Origin: Anaspis maculata
Lineage: Eukaryota; Arthropoda; Insecta; Coleoptera; Scraptiidae
DNA length: 64,000 bases
NCBI GenBank assembly: GCA_949128115.1
Contig: OX421965.1
Coordinates: 48,723,257 to 48,787,256, forward strand
Reading direction: 5' to 3'
Positions 45,631-57,849 of this stretch are shown one piece after another; the first letter of the stretch is position 1, and each line of letters opens with the position of its first letter. Below the pieces are notes generated by a model, which searched no databases, was not told the DNA's origin, and saw only the letters and a program-made list of their open reading frames with translations. A program made the position numbers and the translations under genes.

Positions 45631-45700
45631 GCTCCCGGTGGGGATCGAACCCTTGATATTGCAGTTGAACGACGCGCTAAACACCACACCACAAGCTCCT
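45631..45700 (-). repeat. tRNA-derived SINE head
   Basis: On the minus strand it shows an A-box-like GTGGTGTGGTGTTTAGCGC and an exact B box GGTTCGATCC at tRNA-like spacing. The acceptor pairing is poor, so a SINE or tRNA pseudogene is more likely than a tRNA gene. The SINE body boundaries are not clear. Confidence 0.5.
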
Positions 45701-46553
45701 CAGTTAATATTATGTAGGCACCTATGTCTCTATTACCTTATTTTCACAATTTCCAACCTGCCCACCAAAGTATCTACTTCGTACATTTTGCGTCTCCCAA
45801 GGGAGGTATGCGGTAGGCTTGGAGGTCGCACTCACTCAAATTAGGTAGGTAGGTAGATAGGTATATTTTAAAAAATTCTGAATGATTTGGAATCAAATTA
45901 TGTACTTACATAACATACTTATTGATGCGGCTACACTTCGAAAGTGTTCATGGCAATGAATTCGTATTCATCAATCACTACTTGACAATAGATATATTTT
46001 TATTTTAATATGTATAGGTATATTTCGCTTACAATTGCGAACAAAACATCTGGGGCATTATTTTTTGTCGTTCCAAAAAAGCGACATAGTCTTGCTTTAT
46101 TGTTACTTTTATAACAAGATTAAATTATTTTTCTATTTTGGTCATAATGGTATGATGGTCAGTCATAGGACTACTTTGTAGCACTACTTGTGTAGGTAAG
46201 TGAAAATAGAGCACTTCTTGCCACTGTTTTGGCTGTCATTATTGGCATAAGCACATTTCAAAGTTTCAAATGTCAATGTGTACATTTTCTCATTTGTATT
46301 GAGTAAATTAAGGGTAAAATAGACGAAGTAGTGTGAAAAACGTGAATATTTGTAAAGCTTGAATATTCGTAAGGCGAACTTACTCGCAATACAATAGTCA
46401 TCATTGTAACACTATTTCTACTATATACTCTGACATGATTGCTAGCCTTATTGCAAATACAGGGTGATCTCGAAATGGCGCATCAGAACAGTACCTACCT
46501 ACTACGATATATGAAATCATTTATGAAGCCCTCAACAAATAGAGAATATATTA

Positions 46554-49078
46554 CAGGTGTCCCGGATTAAGTGTAACACAATTCACAGGGAGATAGAAAA
46601 TTGGAAAATAAGGGGACTTTAGTAGACAAACATACCCTTGCAAACGTATATTAACAGAGATACAGGCCTTCAAAGTTGTTTTTTTAAGATAGTTTTATTG
46701 CATAGCTTTTGAATCGTTCAACCGATTTTATTCAAATCCAAACCAAAGTTTACTAAAACAGGTGTCTATCGAACAATAATAACGCATTTCATCAAACGTT
46801 TTTAGGGGCAAAGATAAAAGGGGGTACTCTCCCCCTTTTCCCCCTATTTTTGACACTTCCGAATATTTTTAGAAACGGGTCTAATATTGGATTCTACGTT
46901 TAATTTTAAGAAAAAAGTTGCTTCTGCGCAGTTTTGATTAGAGGCTTCATTTTCGAGTTTGGGCTTGAAACTTCGGAGAACATCTTAAAATCGCCACTTT
47001 TCAGGGCCCAAATTATTTTATCCTGAAAAACTTCATGTTTCTCAGCAAAAATGGTAGTTTATTCACTTAAAACACCCAGGAAATTCATTCCAGTTGAGGA
47101 ATCATGAGTTTTCCTTCATTTTAATTTTTAGGCCCTGGAAAGTGGCGATCTCAAGATGTTTTCCAATGTTTCAAACCCAAATATCTCGAAAATGAAACTT
47201 TTAATGAAAAATTTGTAAGAGCAACTTTTTTTAAAATTCAACAAAGATTTCAAAAATTGAAACCATTTTCAAAAATCATCAGAAGTGTTAAAAATAGGGG
47301 GGGAAAGGAAGGGGTACCCCCTATTATCTTCGCCCCTAAAAATGTTTCATAAAACGCGTTGCCATTGTTCAATAGAGACTTATCTTATTAATCTTTGGTT
47401 TGAATTTGGATGAAATCGGTTGAACGGTTCAAAAGTTATGCAGAATAAACTGTTTATAAGAAGAACAACTTAGAAGAGTAACGTCTTCGAGGGTATAGAC
47501 TGTGAGCTAGCGGCCTTTGAGATCATGTCATTTCTGACCGCACCATACTTCTTGTGGTGATAGCCACATGGTAGTTGCTGAAACGCTAGTCTGCCTCCCC
47601 AAAGCGAGTCGCCTTGGGAGCTGCCAGTTGTCAAAAGTCCCCCAAAAAAATCCAATTTTGCACCGTTAATCCGATCGACTTGAAATTTGGTATACAGACA
47701 GAGTCTTGCTGTCAAATGAGCCGATTAGTTTCTGGCTGTCATCTGTCAAGTGGAAATGTCATTATCGAAAAATGACAGAAGTTTTATTCCACAAAACTTG
47801 ACTTGCAGTATGTTATTTGAAAGCCCTGAAAAATCTGTATTCAGGACAGTTGAAAGTACCCCTTCAACTCTCATTCGTCAATAATCAAAAAATATCAAAG
47901 TTCAAAACTTCTACATTTTATTCTTCAAAATCTATCCGATAGACTGAGATCAAATTCGGCATAAAGCAACAAACTAAAATAATCCAATTAAATCTGCAGT
48001 TGGAGTTTTCCACCATTTCCCAACAAGGCGTTACGAATTTTTAAATTTCCTTTTGGCCGTTGCCACCCGAGAGGGCCGCTCAACCGGATTCTGACCAGGA
48101 CGACAAACGTTTAGTGTAGAACTCAGCTCAGATGGTCTTTCCTGCTCGGGGATTGACTTTTTCCGAAAGATTTCAACTGATATCAAAAGTAGATTGCATT
48201 GGGTGTAATTTAGGCCTATTTTCAAATGCGACGTGGTTTTCGGCGGCTATTTTTTCAAAAAGCAATTGCACATTCCGTAATATCCGTATAATTATCCGCC
48301 GGAAGACCGGAGACGCGTCGCAGTTGAAAATAGGCATACATGACGCCCAATCCAATCTGCTTTTGATATCAGTTGAAATTTTTGGAAAAAAGTCGATCCC
48401 CGAGTAGGAAAGACCGTCTGAGTTGAGTTCTACACTAAACGTGTGTCGTCCTGGTCAAAATCCGGGTGAGCGGCCCTCTCGGGTGGCAACGGCCAAGAGA
48501 AAATTTAAAAAATCGTAACCTCTTGTTGGAAAATGGTAGAAAATTTCAACTGCAGATTTGATCAGATTATTTTGGTTTGTTGCCGGATTTGATGCCAGTC
48601 CACGGATAGATTTTGAAAAAATGAATGTCAAACTTTTAATTTTTTTTTATCAACTCACAAATGACAGAGAAGTACTTCAAACTGTTCTGGATATAGTTTT
48701 TTTAGAGCTTTCAAATAACATATTGCAAGTCAAGTTTTTTTAACAGATGACAGCCAAAAACTAATCGGCTCATTTGACAGCAAGACTCTGTCTGTATACC
48801 AAATTTCAAGTCGATCGGATTAGCGGTGCAAAATTGGGTTTTTGGGGGGACTTTTGACAACTGGCAGCTCCCAAGACGACTCCCTTTGGGGAGGCAGACT
48901 GGCGTTTCAGCAACTACCATGTAGGTGGCTATCACTACAAGAAGTATGGTGCGGTTAAAAATGACATGCTCTCAAAGACCGCTAGCTCACGGTCTAGTAT
49001 GTTTATCAACAAAAGTCCCCTTTTTTTTCAATTTTCTATTTCCCTGTTAATTTTGTAAGACTTATTCCGGGACACCTG
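46554..49078. mobile_element. FB1 fold-back element split by a nested palindrome
   Basis: Ends CAGGTGTCCCGGATTAAG and CTTATTCCGGGACACCTG with flanking TA pair as in FB1. The first 930 bp align with 12175-13110, including AGATACAGGCCTTCAAAGTTG and the GGGTAC/CCCCC block. After about 47494 the sequence departs from FB1 and rejoins it near 48998, just before the right end. Confidence 0.88.
47495..48997. mobile_element. FB2: 1.5-kb palindrome nested inside FB1
   Basis: The left end TAGACTGTGAGCTAGCGG pairs with the right end CCGCTAGCTCACGGTCTA. The arms match almost throughout: CTAATCGGCTCATTTGACAG, GCAACTACCATGT, GAGGGCCGCT, and the TCCCCGAG/CTCGGGGA blocks occur on both sides, meeting near 48270. 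It resembles the fragment at 14515-14800. Short open frames here follow the palindrome and are not genes. Confidence 0.88.
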
Positions 49079-49089
49079 TATATTCTTCG

Positions 49090-50930
49090 ATTTTTATTTT
49101 GGAAGTTATGAAAGGTCAAAGGGTGGTCCTTCGAGCTATTCTGGTTTCGTTATTTCAAAATATTTTAGTGAACTATGGATGGCAGAATTAATTAAGAGAA
49201 ATATCAACCGCTGGGTATTTAATAAATTTCCTTCAACTATACCTACAGCCTACAGGATGAGTCGTCAGAAACCTAGAAAATCATTATTCTTCAAAAATGC
49301 TCTCAAACCATTGCATTAGATTGGTCCCTCGGTTGGTCCCTCAACTGATGTAGAGCAGATGTTTACACTATTTTTCACGAAGAAATTTTTTGGGAGAATT
49401 TTTTAGAGGGAGTGAGTTTTTTCACATCACGACTCCCCTGTATAATAGTAAATGAGAATTTAGTACACACCCAGTGTCATTTCCTTCTTTCAAGTCTGTC
49501 GCCAACAGATAATTAGAATATTTTGAGACAAGGAAATTGAAAAAGGCCGAAGGACCACTCTTAAAATAATTCATAGCTCCAAAAAGTCGAAGAATTTTTT
49601 TATAATTTTTTTGATATAAATAAGTAGTAAAGTACTTATAGATACTGAAAAGACTTTGCTTTGGTGTCAGTTTGTCTTTCATTTCTGAGAAATTCTTCGG
49701 GATAAAGTCGCAGTTCTCACCTCACGATGTGGGTCACAAAAAGTAGATGTCTTGTCAAAACCGTCAAAACGGTGCGCGGTGCGGTGGAGGTATTTTCTAT
49801 TCAAGGGTATAATGTTATTCACTTCTGCAATCTCATCTAGTATCTAGTGTTTGAGAGCCTAAGAAAACATTTTCAGGGAAAATTCTTTCAAAAGCTCTGC
49901 ATATCTCATATAGCTGCAAGATGTAGGTACCCAAGGGCGGTATAGAAGGCTGAATTGTTTATTGCACACAGGCAGCTTGAATTTTTAACCCCTGAATAGT
50001 TAAAAATACTAGAATTCCTGATACAGAATAAACAAGAGTTCTCTATCCGTTGATTACTCAGGGTGGGCTCAGTCAGCTTATTTAGCCGCAAGTTTTAATT
50101 TTAGTCGTAAGCGCTGCATCGCTTATTGGCTGTTCTGAGAAGGCTGGTTCATAAAAGCCAATGGACGCCGCTGCACTTGCGACTAAATAAGCTGACTGAA
50201 TGCACCTTTAGTTGCTCAATCGAGGCGCGGGTGGTCTCGAATCAAGAAACTATAGAAAGCTCCAAAGAACGCAAAAAATGATGAATGAAATACTGGCGAA
50301 TGGCAGTTTTCTAAGCTTTCATCACGTTACTTGAACGCCCTAAATGAAAAACTCTGTAGGTATTTATCAAAAATTCGAAAATTGGTATGTTGGTAAGATC
50401 TAAGTACCTATGTAATCACTCCGTCGAATGATATAAAAGGGAACCAACAACTACTACTCGTATAAAATTCTCTCCATAAGAAGATTTTTCCAGTTTGAGC
50501 GATCAACTTTACATCAGATAGCAGTCCTTTGCTTCTTCCCAAAAATCGTCAAGTTTGCAAATAAATACGAAGTTTTGCATTAGAGGCAAAATTCTAAATT
50601 GTACCTAAATTTAATTTGGCAGTTCATTTGAATATTATAAAAATACAGGGGGTGGCCGAATCTACAACCGCATGTCGAAAGTACCCCCTCACCCCAATGG
50701 CACAATACATTGCCATTGTCATACATTGCCAACCACAAGTGTTACACATTTTTGCTATCATCATGCTATCAGCATCAGCACATCTATGAAGTAGGTATAT
50801 AGAAAACTGCATAGCTAGACTGCAACAATTGGGTACAGGATGTCGCAAAAATTAAAAAAACACGTTGTATGTTTGTTTTTCGGGGCTAAGCATGGGTATC
50901 TTGCTTTTTCGGCGGTACTATTTATCAGGG
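49090..50930. other. Unassigned sequence
   Basis: AT-rich DNA with short open frames and no recognised domain. An inverted pair near 50073 and 50185 (AGTCAGCTTATTTAGCCGCA and complement-like GCGACTAAATAAGCTGACTG) marks a possible small MITE of about 130 bp. Confidence 0.45.
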
Positions 50931-50939
50931 GAAGGGAAG

Positions 50940-52160
50940 GATTTAGAGAATTATTGACACAGCAGAAATCATCAAAAAGTTTGCTTACAAGTTGGAAATA
51001 TTAACAAAAACAAATCTTTTAGATCTACATCAAAAACTGACTGTTATGAATCAGTACATTTCTCCCACAATAACATACTCGTTTCAAACTGCCCCATACG
51101 AGAAACTATGTAAATCATTTCTAGAAAAAATTAATTTGTTGATCAAAAGTTCTGTTAGAGAAATTCTACAAATTCCTGGTGACACTCCCAACAGTTTCTT
51201 ATACGCTCCTAAAAATGTCAAAGGTCTTGAATTGTTCAACGCGTACTGGGAGGCTTATGTTCAGCAAATTAATAAATACTTTATTCTTGAAAACTCAAAT
51301 TGTGTGTTCTTAAAAGATTCTTATAACCAGGAGAGAGACTTTTGTTTTTGTTTTAAAAATTGAATATTAGTCAAACTGAAATTTCACAGATACCAAAAAC
51401 AAAGAAATCTAGCAGTTGCATTAGAAAAATATTGAGAGACAGAGAATACCAACATTGGTGCAATCTTCCACAAAAAGGAAAAGGGGTAATTCTGTACAGT
51501 GATGTTAAATCATCCAACAACTGGATCTATAATAAACGAAGCCTGAGTAACTCTGAATGGATCGATTGCATCAAGATGACATGTAATGTCTCAGCGGTTC
51601 GAGCATTGCCCGGTCGCGGTTCCCACACATCCCGTTGCAGACACTGAAATGAGTACGAATCACTTGCTCACGTGTTGGGATACTGCGACTATGGTCAAAC
51701 TGCTCGAATCAAGAGACATAACGATATCAGGACCATTCTAGCAAATCATTTGCGCGACAAAGACTTCGAGACTCATGAAGAAGTTATCGGAGTTTCACAA
51801 CAAGACAGCTTGAGAAGAATTGATATAATTGCCATAGATAGGAAAAAAAATGCAGCATTCATTATAGACCCAACCATTCGCTTTGAAGGTACTTTAGATC
51901 AACCAAATTTTGTCAATGATGAGAAAAATCAAATTCATAAACCTACCGTCCCTTATTATATGTCAAAATTTAATGTCAAAAATATTTCCATAATTGGTTT
52001 ACTTTTTGGTTCTCGCGGTACTTTAACAAAAAATTACATAGAATTTCGAAAAACGTTTAAATTGCCAAAAACTTTAGATCATGAAATCGTCTTGAAAATT
52101 CTCAAATCGTCAACATATATCCTTCGTAATCATTTATTTGGTCCTCCAAAAAATTGAAAA
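50940..52160 (+). pseudogene. R2-like LINE fragment with restriction-like endonuclease domain
   Basis: The C-terminal end of a single-ORF, R2-type non-LTR retrotransposon. A post-RT region (YISPTITYSFQTAP.., SVREILQIPGDTPNSFLYAP) is followed by a zinc-knuckle region and the restriction-like endonuclease (RRIDIIAIDRKKNAAFIIDP, with the D..D/E-K style core). Damage: a stop at 51361 with a change of frame, and a TGA at 51645-51647 where the second cysteine of the CCHC knuckle would lie. RT catalytic blocks are absent upstream, so it is 5'-truncated. A 3' UTR of about 170 bp with AATAAA near 52320 follows. Insertion site and target duplication were not found. Confidence 0.85.
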
Positions 52161-52339
52161 AAAAACCTTGTTATTTGATAATTTTACCTTAGTTATTAGT
52201 TTTTAACATGTATATGTATAATGATTGTTTTACTTGAATTTCTTCTCAATTTTATGTTAATTTTAGACTGTGTCTTAATGGCAAACTGTTTTTTCACAAC
52301 AGTCAGTGATGTATTCTTTTAATAAAGTACATTTTTATA

Positions 52340-54000
52340 TATAGTTTCATAGTTTATCAACAGCTTATACATTCTAGCAATACATTTCGTAAATTTTGCA
52401 AGTACGGAAGTACGGCATCTTTCTTAGGTAATAAATCTAATCTAGCAAGCTTTCAACGGCTCCTCCGCCAGTTGTATAGGTTTTGTGTCTTATCCCCCAG
52501 TCGGGTCTCCAGCGAATATCAACAGTATTCCTAATCTTCCAAATGGTTCAACATAACGAATTCGTTTTCTGGCTAATCTTGTGCTTTTGGGCTGGATACC
52601 TGATAATTCATTTGAGGACAATCAGTGTAATTAGTCAACTATTAAAATATATATATATACGTTGATTACATACTTATTATCGGACGTGAAAATTTATTTT
52701 TCGATACGAGAGTGTAATTTCAGACCCGAAGTTCTGTTCGCTAAATATGAGGTATGAGGCACGCAGCCTTATTTGCTTGCAATTTCATTGAATGCACCAA
52801 AAACTCAGTCAAAAATAAACGAAAATGTAGGAAGAAAAAAACACCTCGGCTCCATGCAGCATCAGAGCCGTGCATAAACATGAGTTTTTCCCCTTTGATT
52901 TGCCAACGGTTTTTTTTGCGTCAACGATGTATTCTCGCCGCCGCCACTCTCCCGTTTTTATTTTTGGAGCACGTAGTGGATTTTTCAGAATTAGAGCTTG
53001 AAAAGCGCCAAATTGCGCCCCACGACAATCGCTTTGTATCACTTTGAGACCTCAATGCAATCAATAATTGGCTCACCTGCTGGAGTTTACCCATCATTCT
53101 TTTCAGGTGACGATGGCGGCATATTGTTCCTTTTTGTTATTCGTCGCGACAACAATGAAATTTCCTTCGAGGAAATCGTATTGGATTTATTATTGCATCT
53201 AGCAATTCGTGTGATATGGCAATATGGGTCAGTATAATGGATTAGATAGGTGCGTTCGATCTGCTTTTCTTCAAAAGAAAAACTTGGTACTATACCTTCC
53301 TATATACCCATACTTAGGTATCAATGATTATTTCTCATAATTTGAAGTTTCCTTTTTACTCTTTCTTGTTCATCATCGTTCGTGGTGCCGTCTACCAACA
53401 ACGTGATTAAAGTGCAATTTTGCATAGGTAACCACGGCGGAAATGTTCGTGATTTTTTGCTAATTCCCCGCATGTCCCCATTTCTTTTATGAACTCTGGG
53501 AAATCTATTACTAGCACCTACACCTAAAACGTGACGTTGGATCATGCAAATATGATCCTGGTTAGGGAATCATGACCCGAACGCTTGTTTACCGGTCGAG
53601 GGTATAATCCACGACAACCTGTTTCAGCGGACGTTTTCCAGGAGATCCTGTATGCTCTACCACCTGTTGTGACGCCGAAAGGATTAATGCCCGTTTATTA
53701 ACATTTAATGCATACCTACACACGGATTTATTAGGATGGGTGTAAATGAATTTTAATTCGTCTGTTACACATGCGGATTATCAAATGCTGAAAAGGCGAT
53801 AAACTCTCATCGTCTATTGATTGGACTGATGGCGAGACTAATACATTTTCAGTGGGCGTTTTTTCGTTCAATATATAGGTACCTACATTTCTATTAAATT
53901 GGCTATTCAGGCAGCAATAAAAAAATGTTAAATTCTCAAAGTTATTGAACAATCTTCTTGCCTGGTGTGAAACTGGCTTGTCCAAAAATTTTGCCTGTCA
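52340..54000. other. Unassigned sequence
   Basis: No gene, palindrome or tandem repeat recognised. Open frames around 52754-53237 have no domain signal. Confidence 0.4.
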
Positions 54001-54039
54001 AACTGACATCAAGATGTTGAAATCTTCAAAAAAAAACCT

Positions 54040-54330
54040 AGTCGAAAAGTACCCATGCGTACCCATGGTCACATTGGTCATATCCCCATACTGGTTGGGG
54101 ATATACCCATGGCAAGTGATGTGACCATGGGTACATGTTTTGGGGATATGGGTATATCCCCATGCTGGTTGGGGATATACCCATGGGAGGTGATGTGACC
54201 ATGGGTAGGTGATATGGGGATATGAGCACATCCTCAGGTACCCATGGGAATGAAGTTGCATATGACCATATAATATCATGGGTACATGCTATTGTGACCA
54301 TATGGGCTTTGGGCAGTAATTCTGATGTGG
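54040..54330. repeat. Minisatellite of ACCCATGG/GGGGATAT units
   Basis: About three to four diverged units of roughly 75-80 bp containing TGGGGATATACCCATGG, GTGATGTGACCATGGGTA and CCCCATGCTGGT. Many motifs are palindromic (CCATGG), so open frames appear on both strands. No gene. Confidence 0.85.
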
Positions 54331-54699
54331 CCCCATATAGGCATACGGAATAAATGATCATGTCATGAGTGGAAAAGCAACTCGTTACCGTATAGAGGAG
54401 AGGTAGTTCAGACACCAAAACCGCATGGGTTTCTTGAAATTTTGATTATTAAACTTTTTACAAGTAAATCCTGCTGCAAATGCAACTCTGCTGGAATGTT
54501 CCTTGTTTTACCAATAATTCTGCAGGGCGCGTTTCTTTGAAAAGCGTCAAGAAATCGAAATCGCTCCAAAAAGTTTCAAAGTTTTTCTCAACTTTCAAAT
54601 GTCAGAGGCTACTTTGATGTCTTTGTTTATTCGCAGGAACTGAAAACATGGCGGAAAATTACACCATTTTCCAATAAAATCGAGGTATTCGTCAGATAT

Positions 54700-55165
54700 C
54701 ACGTTCCGCTGAAATTTTCCGTATAGTGCGGTCGGTAGAATACAAAAATGGAACAAATGCTGCACTTTTGGTTCATGCAATGAAACTTGGCACACAGTTC
54801 CTTGAGACCATTTTGAGTAATTTCATCCGATGAGCCAGAAAAAAGATGGATGGGGGGCGCTGTACAGCCCCCTTTTTTCAAAATGGCGCCCGAATTTTGG
54901 AAAAATCACCAAATTATCGTACACTTGCCGGAAAAACATAATTTCCATGTGTTTTGAAGATGCTGAATCGATTGGCAGCAACATTGACTTGACTAGACCA
55001 ACGCGGAGGTCGTAGAACTGTTATTCTGGACCTAAATGGTGGAAAAGCATTCTGGTTAAAAGTCTCAAGCAAAACCGATTTATTTTCCGGTCATTTCGGG
55101 GGGGGGGGGGGCGTCTTGTTGTTTAGTAGTGCTCCGGAATCGAAGAGGTTAACATGAAATGAATA
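54700..55165 (+). repeat. Dispersed repeat FR1, plus-strand copy
   Basis: Shares with 56935-57390 and 57410-57840 (opposite strand) the TTTCATCCGATGAGCCAGAA block, GGGCGCTGTACAGCCC, CAAAATGGCGCCCGAATTTT, TCGTACA..TTGCCGGAAAAA, GACTTGACTAGACCAACG and CCGGTCATTTCG. Contains a poly-G run at 55097-55111. Confidence 0.8.
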
Positions 55166-55169
55166 CCAC

Positions 55170-55900
55170 TGAATTTCTTCAAATTGCAGGCAATCGAGCA
55201 GGCAATGCGGACCATGGAGTAGTACGGAGTGCGGGAGCTTAGAACCAAAATTTGTTTATAACTTGGACTTTGCGATACAAGCATTGGGTATATTTAGTTG
55301 GTATTCCATACTCCTTCAAGTATCGCAAAGAAAACTCATGATGGTACTCAGAACTGTTCCTCCATCAAAGGCAAGGGCGTTACCAGAGTCACCATATTGC
55401 CTTTAGGGCCCTACAATCTACATTCTACCTGAGAACGCCAAATAATATCAAAATGCTGGTTTTTTATTCTTGTTGCATCAACTCATGTTGGATAGTTGGA
55501 AGGAGTATGATTTAGATATTTTGAGGATTCTAGATAATTTGACAGCTAATCTGACTCAACTGGACCACCAGAAATACGTAACGCCGCTCTTATTCTGTGT
55601 TCAAGTGGTGTAAAGAAGAGTTTTAGTCAAGTCTCCTTAAGCGAAACCCAATGTATCATTTTTCCGAGCATTGAAAGATCACTTCATCGCTTAGCAGCTA
55701 TGCTGAATTGGTACAAGGCATTTAACCAACCAAAAGTAGAAATTAATGCTCTTCTTGCAGTTTAGTGGTGGTATTTGATGTACATCTTCTCTGTAGCACG
55801 AGCATAGGTACACACTAAAAGTTTAGGTAAATAATGTGAACTTTATAAAAACATGAAAGTACCTATCTACAGAATTTCCATTAGGTATATTAAAGTAGGT
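55170..55900. other. Unassigned sequence
   Basis: No recognisable gene or repeat. Confidence 0.4.
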
Positions 55901-55906
55901 AGGTAC

Positions 55907-56470
55907 CTATTTTTCATCCACTTCTTTGTCTTCGACTTCCACACTGGATATCAGTGGAACTTCTTTCATGGGAATCAAAGCTAGCAGACCGGGAAAAAAT
56001 TGCCAAAATAATATGAAACTGGTTGTTGCTGGTTTAAATTGTAGCAGTTTCCCTTGTAGTCCTTGCACCCACTTCAACATTGAGTGCAAAGTATCTTATT
56101 TTGCTCCTTTACAAGAGCACCTGCTACTTGCTTTGACGTACATATTCATCAAGTTCATTGACTGACTCCCATATAGGTGGCAAATCTGTCCATGGTGGTG
56201 TCCACAGGCGTGATCCCTAGTCCACAGTGCTGTCGTCTACTCCCAACCCCCAGTTAAAGGGAGCAAGGGCCATGAGATGTTGGAGTTCACGTCATCGGCT
56301 TGACCACAGATGTTGCTAGCCTGGAACATTGCCCGAAAAATGTGTTGACGCAGCGCAGACTGAGTCCGTGGTAACTTAAGGGTTTTCGTTTTTGTCACAA
56401 ATATTCTCGTGCTTCGTTCCAAGTTCCTGTTTTTGTTCGCGCCATATAGGAAAGCCACGAACTTTTCTAG
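55907..56470 (-). pseudogene. Decayed transposon-like ORF (LPPT..ALRQHI..AMFQA type)
   Basis: Minus-strand translation reads VAFLYGANKNRNLE, then LPRTQSALRQHIFRAMFQAS, then LPLTGGWE-stop, then in another frame DLPPIWESVNELDEYVRQ, and finally a cysteine-poor remnant ending EVEDKEVDEK. The order (short YG segment, LPxTxxALxxHIxRAxxQA, W/LPPIxxSxxELxxxV, then a CXC-like tail) is a layout I recall from repeated predicted proteins in arthropod genomes. Stops and frame changes show decay. Assignment is by memory of the pattern and is tentative. Confidence 0.4.
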
Positions 56471-56934
56471 GACGCTGAATGTAGCATCGGTACCTAATGA
56501 AAGGGGTGAAAAATGGCAAAGAAAGCGTCAGTACTATCTGTAAAGCTCTTCCACACTTTCACTGTCGACTTCCTTCCTTTTCTCATGAAAGATAAGACGG
56601 TAGGTATCACAATTCACAACCGGTAAACGCATGGAATCCTCGTAATGCAGTGGTCTTCTCCTCGCCAAAACTCTCATGGCAGGCAATCTGGTGTAAATAC
56701 TATTATACACCGCTTTGTATGGCCTGTGCCGAACAGGATCCAAAGATCAGTCAAAGATGTTTTCATCCGAAACAATAGGACACTGAAAGCACTACAACTT
56801 CGAAATGAACAGTGCAGATGAGGATCGACTGACTGTGATATCTTTTGGGTGAGCCGTAATTCTACCGTCAGCCTCCTCTGCCAGAGCACAAAGAAACTCT
56901 GCAAGAGATGTCCAACCGTTTCCAGCCGATCTGA

Positions 56935-57390
56935 TGGCCCTCATCGATTCCGGATTACTACTCAAACAAAAAGACGCCCCGACCGAAAATCAATTCGGTT
57001 TCACTCGAGACTTACCTAGTCAAAAGGCATTTTTTTAGACCATTTGGATCCAGAATAACGGTGCTACGATCTTCACGTTGGTCCAATCAAGTCAATGTTG
57101 CCGTCAATCGGTTCAGCATCCTCAAAATATATGAAAATAATACTTTTCCAGCAATTGTACGACCAATTTGGTGATTTTTACAAAATTTGGGCGCCATTTT
57201 GAAAAAAAGGCTGTGCAGCGCCCTCTATCAATTTTTTTTTCTGGCTCATCGGATTAAATCACTAGAAATGGTTTCAAAAAGCCTTATGCCAAGTTTCATT
57301 CCATTTACCAAAAATGCAATATCATTCAACGTACCGACCGCACTAACGAAAAACATACATTGAAATAAGCGAATAAGTACCTGTTCCAGA
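56935..57390 (-). repeat. Dispersed repeat FR1, first minus-strand copy
   Basis: Inverted relative to 54700-55165 and in direct tandem with the next copy. Shares CTGGCTCATCGGAT, GGCGCCATTTTGAA and ACCGACCGCACTA. Confidence 0.8.
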
Positions 57391-57409
57391 GTCTGCATTG
57401 TCTGCAATT

Positions 57410-57840
57410 CAACAAATTCACCTCTCGCTGCCCTCATCGATTCCGGATTACTACCAAACAACAGGACGCCATCGAAATGCCCGGAAAATAAATCGGTTTT
57501 GCTTGAGACTTCTAACAACAATGCTTTTTTACCATTTAAGTCCAGAATAACAGTTCTACGACCTCCACGTTGGTCTAGTCAAGTCGGTGTTGCTGCCAAT
57601 TGATTCAGCATCCTCAAGATACAAAGAAATGATGTTTTTCCGGCAATTGTACGATAATTTAGTGATTTTTTCAAAATTCGGGCGCCATTTTGAAAAAAGG
57701 GCTGTACAGCGCCCCCTATCGATTTTTTTTTCTGGCTCATCGGATGAAATTACTTGAAATGGTTTCAAAAAACTCTGTGCCAAGTTTCATTCCATGAACC
57801 AAAAGTGCAGTATCATTCAGCGTACCGACCGCACTAGTAC
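57410..57840 (-). repeat. Dispersed repeat FR1, second minus-strand copy
   Basis: Tandem partner of 56935-57390; somewhat closer to the plus-strand copy (TACAGCGCCCCCTATCG, GGCAATTGTACGATAATTT). Predicted small proteins inside follow the repeat and are not supported. Confidence 0.8.
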
Positions 57841-57849
57841 ATCTATATA

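Noticed and set aside
47470..48935. Small proteins in FB2
   Set aside because: They occur in pairs on both arms and follow the palindrome.
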